A DNA stretch of 35,789 bases from NCBI GenBank assembly GCA_021464525.1, contig JADRCO010000368.1, positions 1 to 35,789 of the forward strand. Reading direction: 5' to 3'. The DNA is from Rhizophagus sp. LPA8_4_AMF (taxonomy: Eukaryota; Glomeromycota; Glomeromycetes; Glomerales; Glomeraceae). Below are positions 1 to 9,981 of this stretch, one piece after another (position 1 is the stretch's first letter; each line of letters starts with the position of its first letter). The notes beneath the pieces were generated by a model. It made no database searches, had not been told where the DNA came from, and saw only the letters and a program-made list of their open reading frames with translations. The translations under genes were made by a program, and so were the position numbers.

Positions 1-656
1 GAGATTTACATTCTGGCAATATATTAGTAGGTCATCTTGTTTATATAACTGATATGGGATTATGCAAACCCGCAAATTATAAAAAGTCAGAAAAAAATGT
101 AAAGACTTCCGGTAATTACGGTATTGTACCTTATATGGCTCCTGAAATTTTAAGAGAACAAGATTATACGAAAGCTGCTGATATATATAGCTTTGGTATA
201 ATAATGCACGAAATAATTTCTAGATTACCTCCATATCATGATGTTAGCCATAATGAAAATTTGGCAATAAAGATTTGCCAAGGACTTAGACCGAATTTTA
301 ATATTAAAGTACCTCAATTAATTATGGACTTGATTAAAAGATGCTTAGATGCAGATCCATTAAATCGACCAACGATAGAAGAAATTAGAAAGATTACCTG
401 TCATTGGTTGTATGAATATATACATACATTTGATAAACCAACAGAATTTCAAAAGCAAATGAAAGAAGCAGAAGAAATCAATAATTTATCAGCCGGTAGC
501 ATGCCTTCAACTAGTTTAGGATTAGAAATACATTCAGGAGCTTTTTATACTAGTAGATTGCTTAATTTTAATGATCTGCCTGAACCAAAAAATTCTGATG
601 ATTATTATAAACAATATGACAATATATCAAACATGGAATACTCAGGTACTAATTGA
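1..656 (+). CDS. TKL-type protein kinase, C-terminal part (cut by window start)
   Basis: The open frame already runs at base 3 and ends with TGA at 654-656, so the N-lobe lies outside the window. What remains starts in the catalytic loop (DLHSGNIL, with the catalytic Asp and Asn), then DMG in place of the usual DFG, the activation segment, the APE motif in YMAPEIL, DIYSFG (subdomain IX) and the subdomain XI Arg in DPLNRP. The DLHSGN loop, the KICQGLRP segment and the tail containing LLNFNDLPEPKNSDDYY are, from memory, hallmarks of the hugely expanded kinase family of Rhizophagus-type fungi, often linked to Sel1 repeats. Predicted cytosolic Ser/Thr (or dual) kinase; substrate unknown. The C-terminal tail ends soon after NMEYS, where I recall relatives continuing further, so it may be slightly shortened. 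The ATG at 54 is internal, not the start. Confidence 0.9.
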   Translation, partial: DLHSGNILVGHLVYITDMGLCKPANYKKSEKNVKTSGNYGIVPYMAPEILREQDYTKAADIYSFGIIMHEIISRLPPYHDVSHNENLAIKICQGLRPNFNIKVPQLIMDLIKRCLDADPLNRPTIEEIRKITCHWLYEYIHTFDKPTEFQKQMKEAEEINNLSAGSMPSTSLGLEIHSGAFYTSRLLNFNDLPEPKNSDDYYKQYDNISNMEYSGTN

Positions 657-2224
657 TATTAATTTTGTAAAAATTAAGAAAAAAATATTAACGAATTTTA
701 ATTGCTTTAGATTCCTTACAAATTGATTGTCTTTAAGTTTCAAGTGAAGAAGACGGTAAATTTCTTTAATTATATCTTTAATAACTCTGACTTTTTTAAT
801 ATAATAGTTCTTTCTTGTTTTTTAGACCGAAAATAATGGATCTATAGGGTATAAAAAATCTAAAGACAAGAATTTCAACAAAATTCATATTTTAGTTTCT
901 GTTAATATGCTACGGTATATCATAATTTTTGACTCTATTACGTTTTATTTCATTTTATTTAATTTATTTTTTTTTTTTTTTGCTTTCCAATGATCGGTTG
1001 GATCGTAATATTTTTTTTTTTTTATAATGAGATCAAAAATAGGTACGAATGGATATTAAAAATATTTATAACGGACTTTATTACCATTTATTTTATATTT
1101 ATTATATCATATATATATATATATACTTACTTATTAACATTTATTATACATTATCGAGATTTTCAAATAAAGTATATTTTATTACTACATAATAAAATTT
1201 ATATTATATAATATTAAATAATACAAGTAATGTATTTATTGAGATATATTCATTAAATCAATGTATTTTATTATTTTTACATAAGCCAAAGTTCATAAAG
1301 GCACAGCATTACAAATGTCGAAGGCTTTTACTATTTATTATACAGTATACCTTATAGAATTGTATCAATAGTAGTGTAAATTCATATTTAAGAGAATTTT
1401 AAAAATGAATTCGCCTGAGGAATGAGGTAGATTATTCCTCTCATTGTCTGTATTATTGTCAAAAAAATTACAGAAATTAAATTTATTGGTTTGTATAGTC
1501 GTCTATTTCCAGTCACCTGCTAAAACTGAAACAATATGATAGGACTATTAATTCAAACCTGAAAAACTTATCAACCAACAAAGTATACAATATTTTCGTT
1601 TGAGCCTGCAGACTGCAAGTACTATATGTTTTCCTCTTTCGGAGAAGAAAGTTGAATTAGCGCGTTGGAATCGAATTCATTACGTAGGTGAAAATAAATA
1701 ATGCCATGAAACTATATATAACTGATAAAGTTTTTCTGTATTGAAACATTAACAATGACAAAATATAATTCTTAAAATTCTTAATAAACAAGCAAGGTCG
1801 CTAAAATGACAAAAATGGCACGTGAAAAAATTATACTATTCAAAGTTAAAAGTTAATTAATTGAATGTAACCTTGTGTACTACGCATTTATCGATGCGAG
1901 TACGATAATTAAATTTTTACTTAATTAGTATATGCATGACAAGTATTTTAAGTAGTACGCACTTAATGTATTATGGCGATACAATGAATGTTTGTAACAC
2001 ATATACATATTACATGCGGCTTTTTTTTTTTGATATACATTTTATACCAAGTAAGAACCAACGATAATCCAGTATCGTTTTTCGCACAAATGACTTACTT
2101 CACTTATTCGATAATAATATTCACTACATGAAAATATCTTGTACAACGTAAAATAATAATATTTATTTAAAAATAACAAATATAGTAAAGTATTAAGTAT
2201 AATCTATTGTAATACAACCAGAAT
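657..2224. other. intergenic, AT-rich, no gene recognised
   Basis: About 1.6 kb between the kinase stop and the 3' end of the O-fucosyltransferase-like gene. It contains poly(T) runs (around 967-980, 1011-1022 and 2022-2031) and a short (AT)n run near 1109-1122. The one open frame (990-1211) is a low-complexity Ile/Tyr/Phe string typical of chance translation of AT-rich DNA. No RNA gene or transposase motif was recognised. Confidence 0.6.
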
Positions 2225-3547
2225 TCAATTATTCAATGATATTGCATTTTTACCATTAGATAAATTATTTACTTCATTGGCCAACTCTGAAAAGGTACTT
2301 TTCGGAGTACCAATAAAAGTCATACCATGAGCTGTTATTAACATATCTACTATAGGTACATAAAAACTTGTTAAATCTACATCTTCATCATACTCACTTG
2401 GTATTTTACCTAAATTTTCTAAATCTTTTGAAAGATCGAATAAAGTAAATATACATGGTATATTTTTATAAAATTTTGAAAATCTATTTCTAGGATCAAA
2501 AGAATCTGTCGCTATATAAATTATTGGTATATTATTTTTTAAACATTCATTTAAATTATAATTAAAGAATTTTTTTGAATTTCTTAATAAATTCGAATTT
2601 AAAAGATATTTCATCAAATTTTTATATATTAAATCTATATTATAATTTGCATTAATTTTAAATAATTTATCTCTGATTTTAATATGTAAACCAATATAAT
2701 TTCCTTTACCACCTAATTTTTCTATAATATTTTCACTAACATTTAATATTTTTGGATTATTAATAACTAATTTGTTATGAATTAATTGTCGAAATTTTCT
2801 ATTATTTTGATCTTCCAAAATTTTCTTATTAAGAACAAGTAAAGAAGAAAAATGTAATAATTTTTTATCGATATTTATTAAACCATTGATCTTACTTCCA
2901 AATTCGTATGATTCATCTTCAATGAATAAATATGTATCATTTTCTTCAATATTAAAATTATATTTTAAATTATCTAATGAAAAATCAAAACCACGATTTA
3001 TAATTTTAACATATTTTCTCAATTCATTAAGGTCAAATAATTGTTCCCAATTTATCATGGTAAAATCATCATATCGTGAATAGTTACTATCACAAAAATT
3101 GTGAGAATTTTCTTCAAATTCTTCATTTTCATTATCGATATAACAATGTTCTTCACGATATTTTTTGATTTCAATAAATTTATTTAAATTATTATATAAA
3201 TAATTAAATGTGGACGAACGTGGAAAGTAATTAATTAATAAAGGTGGAATAATTAATGTACGATTTGTTATATACGATAACATTATCGCATTTATAAGCG
3301 CTTCATGCTGACCATAAAAATCATTATGAGGTAAATATGTTAAGAATTTTTCTTCAAAAGAAGGTATAGGTTTAATCGTAGGAGTAGATGTAGTGATAAT
3401 AGTCTTAATATCATTACTAGTAATTGGCTTAGTTGTAAATTTGATTTCAGTTGTAAATGATAAAATTATTACTACTATTATAATAAAAAATATAAATTTA
3501 AATAAAAATTTGGACCTTTCGCGTGAATTTATTTTTTCATGAATCAT
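2225..3547 (-). CDS. GDP-fucose protein O-fucosyltransferase-like type II membrane protein
   Basis: Single exon, 440 aa. A short basic cytosolic N-terminus is followed by a hydrophobic segment at about residues 14-31 (FKFIFFIIIVVIILSF), giving a signal-anchor layout expected of a Golgi/ER luminal glycosyltransferase. The luminal part starts with YLPHNDFYGQHEALINA, followed by NRTLIIPP; fungal O-fucosyltransferase-like proteins begin their catalytic domain in this way. Further family signs are LHIKIRD (comparable to the H-x-R..D motif), YIATDSFDPR, and near the C-terminus AHGMTFIGTPKSTFSELA, comparable to the G-x(3)-S-S-F-S acceptor/donor motif. The donor would be GDP-fucose by homology; the acceptor is unknown. 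The basic Arg of the H-x-R motif appears as Lys, so activity is not assured. The start Met at 3547 precedes the membrane anchor directly, which supports it. No introns were seen. Confidence 0.7.
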   Translation of the reverse strand: MIHEKINSRERSKFLFKFIFFIIIVVIILSFTTEIKFTTKPITSNDIKTIITTSTPTIKPIPSFEEKFLTYLPHNDFYGQHEALINAIMLSYITNRTLIIPPLLINYFPRSSTFNYLYNNLNKFIEIKKYREEHCYIDNENEEFEENSHNFCDSNYSRYDDFTMINWEQLFDLNELRKYVKIINRGFDFSLDNLKYNFNIEENDTYLFIEDESYEFGSKINGLINIDKKLLHFSSLLVLNKKILEDQNNRKFRQLIHNKLVINNPKILNVSENIIEKLGGKGNYIGLHIKIRDKLFKINANYNIDLIYKNLMKYLLNSNLLRNSKKFFNYNLNECLKNNIPIIYIATDSFDPRNRFSKFYKNIPCIFTLFDLSKDLENLGKIPSEYDEDVDLTSFYVPIVDMLITAHGMTFIGTPKSTFSELANEVNNLSNGKNAISLNN

Positions 3548-4266
3548 TTTTAAACGATACGAAACAGTTTCTTTAATTAAATGATTGTTGATTTAGTTGA
3601 AATATAATTTAAAAAGAAAAAAAAAAAAAGAAGAAAAATGGTGAAAAAGCAAAAAATCAGGCTATCGAATCTTTTTAAACCATTTATGTGACATGTCTGT
3701 CGTTCATATTAATTTTGTAACAACACAGAGTAATGTTTGTTTTTGAATAGGAAAAGATGTACTACCTTGTGCAATTTTCCTAAATAGTAAAATAAATTTT
3801 TTTTTATCAAACAAATGGGGAATGGATGGAAAAGATGATTATTCTGTTGTACCAGGGCGGATAGATACGAACTCTTTTTTTGTTTCCTATTTACAAAAGA
3901 GATGTATTCACGTTCTAGACGCTTTACATTAAGTCTAGTTAGCTTATTTACTTTCATGTGATAACGCTTATAATTAACATCTAATATAGAAATTATTAAT
4001 GAAATTTACTAAATAAAAATTATGTATCTAATATAACGTGCTTCCTAATTACATGAAGTTTCGCATCTCAATAATTTATTATGTAACACATTTTAGGTAA
4101 AATTAAATAAATATCAATTTTTATTGGATAGGAATATTAAAGTATTATCTGAATTGCTTCGCAGTTCGGTGACATTCTAACATTCCTTATCCAGTCTATT
4201 CAATAATTAATATTTATAACAAAAATTGATTGTTTAAAACTTTTTTTAAAAAAAATATAATATATT
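3548..4266. other. intergenic between two minus-strand genes, with a nested hairpin
   Basis: It holds the presumed 5' leader of the O-fucosyltransferase-like gene and the 3' flank of the methyltransferase gene. An 82-codon open frame on the minus strand (3709-3957) has no recognisable domain and looks like chance. A nested inverted repeat at 4126-4192 is listed separately. Confidence 0.5.
4126..4192. repeat. nested inverted repeat, 67-nt hairpin
   Basis: Outer arms GGATAGGAAT (4126-4135) and ATTCCTTATCC (4182-4192) are complementary apart from one extra base. An inner 7-bp stem, GAATTGC (4151-4157) with GCAGTTC (4161-4167), closes on loop TTC and includes one G-U-type pair. Both arms share the same centre at about 4159, so the segment can fold as one hairpin. 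It could be a miniature transposon relic or a structured 3' element of the neighbouring gene. Confidence 0.45.
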
Positions 4267-4948
4267 TTAACTTAATAAAAATTTTACATTTTCATAATAC
4301 ATTAACATTGGATTTTCGCCACTTTTCGTTTGAGTTTTTGTTAAATCAGCATATCTTTTCAAAAATTCCTTTTGTTGTAATACTTTAATTTTTTCGGATT
4401 CTGCACGACTAGAACGACAAACTAATTGATAAATGTCTTTCAATAACTCAAAATTTGTAGGAAAGAAAATATCAAACCATCCAGGATGTACCATATAAGT
4501 TGAACAAGGAACCATTGTATGTTGATATCTTGTTTGAACTACTGGAGCATCAATACCTTGAATAGAATCCGGTAATTTATAAAAATCTGAAATAACAAGA
4601 CGATGTTTTGGAAAATAATCTTTTAAAATGTCAAGAAAAAGTAATAATTTTGTTGGTATAAATTCTGGTTGTGTAAGGTTGGGTGCTAAAGGAAGTTTAG
4701 TTCGTAATGAACGTAATAATCGATTTTGAAGAGCTGGTGTTTTGTACATTGTCTTATTACGTAAAGATAAGTATCGCATAATAAGAGGATCATTGACAGG
4801 CTCATAGATCTCATCATATTTTCCCTCATCATTTGTTACAACAATTCCTTGTACAGGTTTTTCACTTGAAAAATTATAACGAATTATATCGTGTGCAAAA
4901 TTATCCTATTAAATATTTATTAGTTAATTCATGCTTAATAATAGAAAA

Positions 4949-4984
<36 letters not shown>

Positions 4985-5895
4985 TACTTACCAAAACTTC
5001 ACAAGCCAAAAAAAAACAAGGATCATTTACAGGTTCATCCCAATCAAATATGCTCTTGTTAATGATCTCTACACAATTATGTGCATTGACAGCTTGTTGA
5101 AAATTCTGAATTGATCTTTGTCTTTCAGCTAACATTGAACTAATTTCAACAACTCGATATCTAGTTTTTTTATAAATTGCAGGTTCAAATTTCTGAATAT
5201 AATCCAAAATATTTAACATTAAAGTCCCATTTCCGGCTCCAAGTTCATAAATTATCAAATCATGTTGAGGATTACCTCCTAATTTATATTCATTAACAAT
5301 ATAATTTGCAAATGCATATCCATACCATGGCTTATATTAAAATTGATCAAGAAAATAATTAAGTACCAATCAATAATAATTATCAGCTTAAAAAACCATA
5401 TATAATGTAATTACTTACTTTAAATAATTCAGTTGAGGTATGCCATATTTGATTTGCTACCTTTTTATCTTTTTCATCCAAACTAATCTCAAATTCTTCA
5501 TATTTACTTGCTACTATATTCATAAATTCCAAATTATCTTTAATAGTACTAAAATTAATATCATTTTGTGGAGAAAATATTATTGCTTGTTTTGAAAAAT
5601 ATCCATAATTTGGATTATATAAAGAATCATCAATAAAATCTCGTACAAGCATTTGAGCTTCTTTTGGTGGTGTAGTTCTCAAAGCTGTTTGTCGTGCTGT
5701 TAATCTAGGATAATTATAATATTGATTATTTAAAGGAATATCATTTAAAAGACCATTTAATGAATCTGGTGATGTTGTTGAAGTTAATTTACGTGATTGA
5801 GATAATAATGATAATTTTGAAGAATATGTTTCTGTTAAAGATTTTTTTAACAAATTAGAAAAGCTTCGTAAAAGTAGTGTTGAACGATTCATTCT
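4267..5895 (-). CDS. MidA/NDUFAF7-like SAM-dependent methyltransferase, mitochondrial (DUF185)
   Basis: Three exons: 5419-5895, 4992-5330 and 4267-4905. The introns 5331-5418 and 4906-4991 both have GTAAGT donors, and all junctions are phase 0. The product is about 484 aa. The N-terminus (MNRSTLLLRSFSNLL) is basic, Ser/Leu-rich and free of acidic residues, as in a mitochondrial presequence; an upstream in-frame Met at 5949 would add 18 aa. Then come FIDDSLYNPNYGYF (family N-terminal motif), FKPWYGYAFANYI, and the SAM-binding ELGAGNGTLM, which parallels the ELGPGRGTL of NDUFAF7. CEVLDNFAHD spans the second splice junction and matches the family's NE-x-x-DA-x-P region in position. NDUFAF7 dimethylates an Arg of a complex I subunit; this sequence diverges from that type, so it may be the second fungal DUF185 branch with an unknown target. 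The exon joins are well supported by the restored conserved segments. Confidence 0.85.
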
Positions 5896-7611
5896 TAATG
5901 ATAAAGAAACTTGGAGAAGTTGAATTGTTGTATAGTAAGTAATATGCAATTTCGCAAACCTGCAAATTATCTACAAGTCCTTTTTTAAAACCAAAAAAAA
6001 AAAAATATAATTTTTAATAAAAAGTGGGAAAATGACATTTAAGGTTCCAACAAAAAAAAAAATTATCACGAGATATTTACGTAATTGATTAACTGATTTA
6101 GTTTGATCATCTAATTAATATACCCGAAAATCTCCGCTGATTTGCAGTAAGAAATCATTTAACGCTAAAAAAATTTTATACAGTAAATAAACAATTGATA
6201 ATAAAATTAATAAAATTATTATCCGATACTATTTTTCATAGTCATCAATGAATAACTCAACGAAATTAAAAACAGCAATGATATTGCAGTGGATGTTGCA
6301 AGAATTATTTGTTAGTTGATTATTTGTGTTTTGTTGATAATCATGGAAAGGATATTATTCAGTTCTTTTTATTAAATGAGTTTGACTTCATTAAAATGGG
6401 CAAGACTATAATAAAATTTTTTGGTGAAGAAGAAAATGATAATAGATCAAATTCGATAATCACATATTTAGCAAGAATTTCCTTTGTTTAACATTAATTT
6501 TTTGACGTAAACGAAAAAAAGAATCTTTTACGTGTCTAATTGTTGACTGAAGTTCACCTTACGACAATTTTGCACTACTAAAAAAATAACTGCTATGATT
6601 AATTATGAATAAAAGATAAATGAATTTCGATCAACCAATTGCGGCTGTTTTTGAAAGTATGATATAGTGGTAGCTCTTTTAAGTTGCGGATTAAAGGTCA
6701 AATATCGTATGTCATTCCTTAATCAGCTATCAAATGTTGAAAAAGAGGTAAAAATATTGCCACCGAACGCTGGTTTCTGCTTTCTAGATCTTCCAAATGG
6801 AAGGAACAAAAGCACCTTCAATGACACGCTTTGGTTAAATAATGTTAATGTCATATTTGTGGAACAGAATTCAGCTTTAATATCGCAGATAATATGAACT
6901 GATGCAATTGACTCTATCGCACATGACAAATTGTTTTTTGTTCTGATTTATGATATGATAGATTCAATCAAATACAGCCAAGGTTGCCAAGCACCTGAAA
7001 AATTATCAGCCCTGACTAATCTAACACTTTTTTGACTGGCGGGTCTCTAATATGTGCTATTTTAAGGTTATAATCGTCAATCATTGACCCATTGACCCTT
7101 CCTGTTGGTCTTATTCGGAAGAATTCTTTTCGTGGCTTACGTATTTTTATTATTCTTAAATGGTTATGCTTGTGATATGGCGGCTTTTTAATATACACAA
7201 TTTCAACATCACCACATATTCTTGCTATTAGGCTTATCCTAATCCCTTTTACTTTAATCCACTTAGTCCCCTTACCCTAACCCCCCTTATCGACACTTCA
7301 TACCAAAAGAGCCTTTCTTAAGCTCTTTATCGCATATATTGATAACAATCAGCTATATCCTTAAAATAATATCTTGATAAAATTATATATTCATGGATCA
7401 GGTGCAACTTGTATATCGTAATTTTTCTACCGAGATAAATTTGTTAATCAAAAATCGTAGTTTCAGTTGATGCGTTAACCGTAGTCATTGTTTGGAGGGT
7501 GAAAAGATTGACTGATAATACATTGGCTAATGGAATTTGCCAATGGAATATGTGGTTAATGCGACTACTTTGACCTAAATTCAGGCTTGGGTGTCTATCA
7601 GAATAAGTATT

Positions 7612-7680
7612 AGTTATTTACTGATCTAGTAGTATATAAATGGGACCCATTTATATACTAAACTAGGTCAGTAAATAACT
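7612..7680. repeat. near-perfect palindrome with about 33-bp arms
   Basis: The left arm begins AGTTATTTACTGATCTAG and runs to GGG at 7644. The right arm starts ACCCATTTATATACTA at 7645 and ends AGTAAATAACT at 7680. The arms differ by one substitution (T/C) and a 2-base indel, with almost no spacer at the centre. It is followed directly by a T run. A hairpin this long and well preserved in neutral DNA implies a recent fold-back insertion or a MITE made only of its terminal inverted repeats. Confidence 0.75.
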
Positions 7681-7702
7681 TTTTTATCATCTTGGATAAA
7701 AT

Positions 7703-7751
7703 AATTGGTCCGCCAGTTTATAACTGGCGGAAAATTTCCTTGATACCAATT
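7703..7751. repeat. compound hairpin, possible abutting transposon ends
   Basis: A perfect 9-bp stem CCGCCAGTT (7710-7718) / AACTGGCGG (7722-7730) closes on a 3-base TAT loop. AATTGGT (7703-7709) and ACCAATT (7745-7751) are also complementary and flank it. ACTGGCGG-type ends next to TA resemble Tc1/mariner terminal repeats, so two inverted element ends may abut here. The assignment to a transposon family is inference. Confidence 0.5.
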
Positions 7752-8072
7752 AGTAGCCAGGTGATAATGAATATTAGAAGAAATAGTGTAAATTCCTAGA
7801 CAACAAAACTTTTGATATACAAATTAAAACTCTTTTTCCAAAGTGAATTTTTATATTAGATATGGCGCATGCAATTTAACTTTTATTATAGCATTACAAG
7901 ATGTGAAAACAGGTTTTATTTCATTAATAAAAGAAATTATGAGTTATAAGAAAATAATATAATTATTATTGAAAGATCAAAAAATGAAAGAATAATTAAT
8001 GAAATTTTATTTTTTACAATTTGTTAAATTTATTATATTAAATTATTTAATTTGTTTTTTGTTTAAGAAATT

Positions 8073-9264
8073 TTAGTCCCAAGCCCAGGAAGTTAAACCT
8101 AAGCCAACTTCAGCAATTGATCCGATAATTTCATAAGGTGCTTGTTTAAGTTTATAAGTAGAAGAAGTAGTAGCTGCTCCTAATAATTTACTTTCTTGCT
8201 GAACAGAAGTGGCATTTGCACCTCCAATTACGTTAGATCCAGTAGTAGTATCAGCATTAACAATATTTGGTGGTTGTATATTAGTAACACTTTTATTATT
8301 ACCAACAATCATAACGTCAGATGGTAATGAAGAAGAACCAGGTTGAGGAACTTTTTGTCCAGCTACAGCTCCAGTACGTTTTGGTGGTGGACCCTTTGTA
8401 CCAATATCTGTAAAATTTTCTTCTATAACTCTAAATTTTATTGATTGATCTTTATCCATATACATATATAAATATTTATCTTCTGCTGATTTCCATAAGT
8501 TTTCTGGTAAAGGATTATCCCATAATCTTACCCATACTTGTGATCCAAAGTCACTAGATTATCGTTAGAAAATTGATTAGACGCATTACAAAAAAAAAAA
8601 AATAGATTATATATATATATAACTTACAATCTCCAACCATCATCATTGTTTGTGGGAATTAAGATATCATCAAAATACCCCAAAGTAACTGCAAAAAAAA
8701 TTTATTAAAGCAAAAAAACGTGCAAATCGAATAATAAACCATTTATATATAAGTATAATAACTCCCAAGGACATTTCAATTTAAGTAATTCGAGAGCAAA
8801 TAAGAGACACGCGTACCTTTAACACCTTCGGGTGTATTACTAGATACTTTTCCTTCCAGTATTTCACCAATGAAAGGTCGGAATACAACTAACTGAAATT
8901 TGACTAAATCAATTTAAATAAGTTAAAAAATTAATTGACATAAATCAATAACTTAAGACGTGTGTTGATACGAATACCTTTAGCATAACTGGCACCATTC
9001 CCATAGTGCACTATTTCCTCACTTGCAGAAAGTATATCGAACAAACATATACATAATCCAACTTCTTGAATAACCTGTAGTATAATGTCATAAGAAACTT
9101 CAAATCAAGTCCATCTTCCGTAATCAATGAATATCATTTGAATTATTACCTACTTTATTTGCATAAATTCGATTGATTTCGTCGGCTAATGCATCATATT
9201 TAGATTTATAAAAATCGTAAGGTTGTATGTGAATTGTGTCTTTCAAAACCGATAAAATCAACAT
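8073..9264 (-). CDS. RPC25: RNA polymerase III subunit RPC8/Rpc25 (POLR3H homologue)
   Basis: Five exons: 9154-9264, 8978-9074, 8817-8903, 8628-8688 and 8073-8553. Introns are 74-128 nt with GT-AG ends. The spliced product is 278 aa. The N-terminal Rpb7-like domain holds DTIHIQPYDF, ANKVIQEVGLCICLFDI, GNGASYAKVKFQLVVFRPF and IGEILEGKV. The following S1/OB-type domain has TPEGVKVTLGYFDDILIP, WVRLW and IKFRVIEENFTD. The C-terminus is APYEIIGSIAEVGLGLTSW, matching the end of POLR3H. Each junction restores a conserved stretch, which fixes the splice sites. Rpc25 forms the stalk with Rpc17 (C17) and acts in initiation of tRNA and 5S RNA synthesis in the nucleus. The protein is longer than the roughly 204-212 aa of the human and yeast proteins because of a Gly/Ser/Thr/Pro-rich insert at about residues 170-253. 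Confidence 0.95.
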
Positions 9265-9981
9265 GATAAGTTATTGATTAGGAATTTGTTATATGAGCCT
9301 CGACCCTGGTACGTTTCCAAATATGAGACTATAACTATTAACAAAAAGTACATAATGTTAAAATCAGGCCACAGCTCATAGAAATGCTGAAACTTTTGAA
9401 ATTTACCTGTCTCAGCTTATATTAACGAAAGCTAAAAAATTTGGTATATTTATAGGAGAATCGACTGTCGTACAGATTTAATCTAATACTACTCATCACG
9501 TGACATACATTCCGACAGATTAAACATTTTATATGAAAAAACAGTGCAAGAATGTCTTCGTTATAATAATGCACTTTATTATCATTGATTCAAGAGAGAG
9601 AGATCAAAAAGGTCAAAAAAGAATACATACACAAACTACAAATAAACTGAATTTTGAACCAAAAATATATATGCTAGAAAAAAAGATACTAGTAAGCTAT
9701 ATTATGCTTAATACATCATTATATTAAGTAATACATATAATATATATGATTGTTCGAAAAAAAAAATTTTTTGGGTTTTTTTTTTTTTGAGAAATAAAAT
9801 GCAATTTTGTTTGAAATGAATGAAAAATATTGTAGAAAATGAAATTATGATGTAAGTGAAAATATCAATTAGAAATTAATAAGAAATAATTGTTTTTGTT
9901 CGTATGCATACTCAACAATTGAAAAAAATTAGCTAAAAAATCCAAACGTTAATTAGAAAAGATAATTAAGATACCAAGATA
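9265..9981. other. intergenic: RPC25 promoter side and RasGEF 3' flank
   Basis: 717 bp between two minus-strand genes. The part next to 9264 should carry the RPC25 promoter, including a TCACGTGA palindrome at 9496-9503. The part next to 9981 is the RasGEF 3' flank and has an A-run/T-run palindromic patch around 9760-9790. An open frame at 9533-9727 (+) shows no domain and is taken as chance. Confidence 0.5.
9496..9503. promoter_or_regulatory. TCACGTGA palindrome (E-box/bHLH-type site) upstream of RPC25
   Basis: A perfect 8-bp palindrome with CACGTG core lies 232 bp upstream of the RPC25 start codon. CACGTG cores are bound by bHLH factors such as Cbf1 and Pho4 in other fungi. The same octamer occurs upstream of the RasGEF start (15012-15019). 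The binding factor is unknown here. Confidence 0.35.

Larger units (their letters stand above)
5950..8072. other. gene-poor stretch, probable decayed mobile DNA
   Basis: About 2.1 kb between the methyltransferase 5' end and the RPC25 stop. Short open frames (6309-6491 +, 6667-6897 +, 6723-6929 -, 7016-7198 -) have less skewed composition than normal AT-rich noise here, but none carries a motif I recognise. A CT-rich strand around 7230-7290 and two strong hairpins (7612-7680 and 7703-7751, listed separately) suggest transposon remains. No transposase motif could be read. Confidence 0.5.

Noticed and set aside
990-1211. 73-codon open frame on the plus strand
   Set aside because: Composed almost only of Ile, Tyr, Phe and Leu from AT-rich DNA, with no domain, no homologous feel and no supporting context.
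3709-3957. 82-codon open frame on the minus strand between two genes
   Set aside because: No recognisable motif; composition fits chance. Kept only as a remark in the intergenic entry.
6661-6705. tRNA-like text (GTGGTAGCTC ... GGTC)
   Set aside because: No matching acceptor stem, no proper T arm with GTTCGAATC-type B box, and no pairable anticodon stem.
7710-7745. Helitron 3' end (hairpin followed by CTRR)
   Set aside because: The bases after the hairpin do not contain CTRR at the usual distance, and the stem lies between other inverted repeats, which fits a TIR element better.
9533-9727. 64-codon plus-strand open frame in the RPC25-RasGEF gap
   Set aside because: No domain, no splice context, and it lies in a region explained by promoter and 3' flank.
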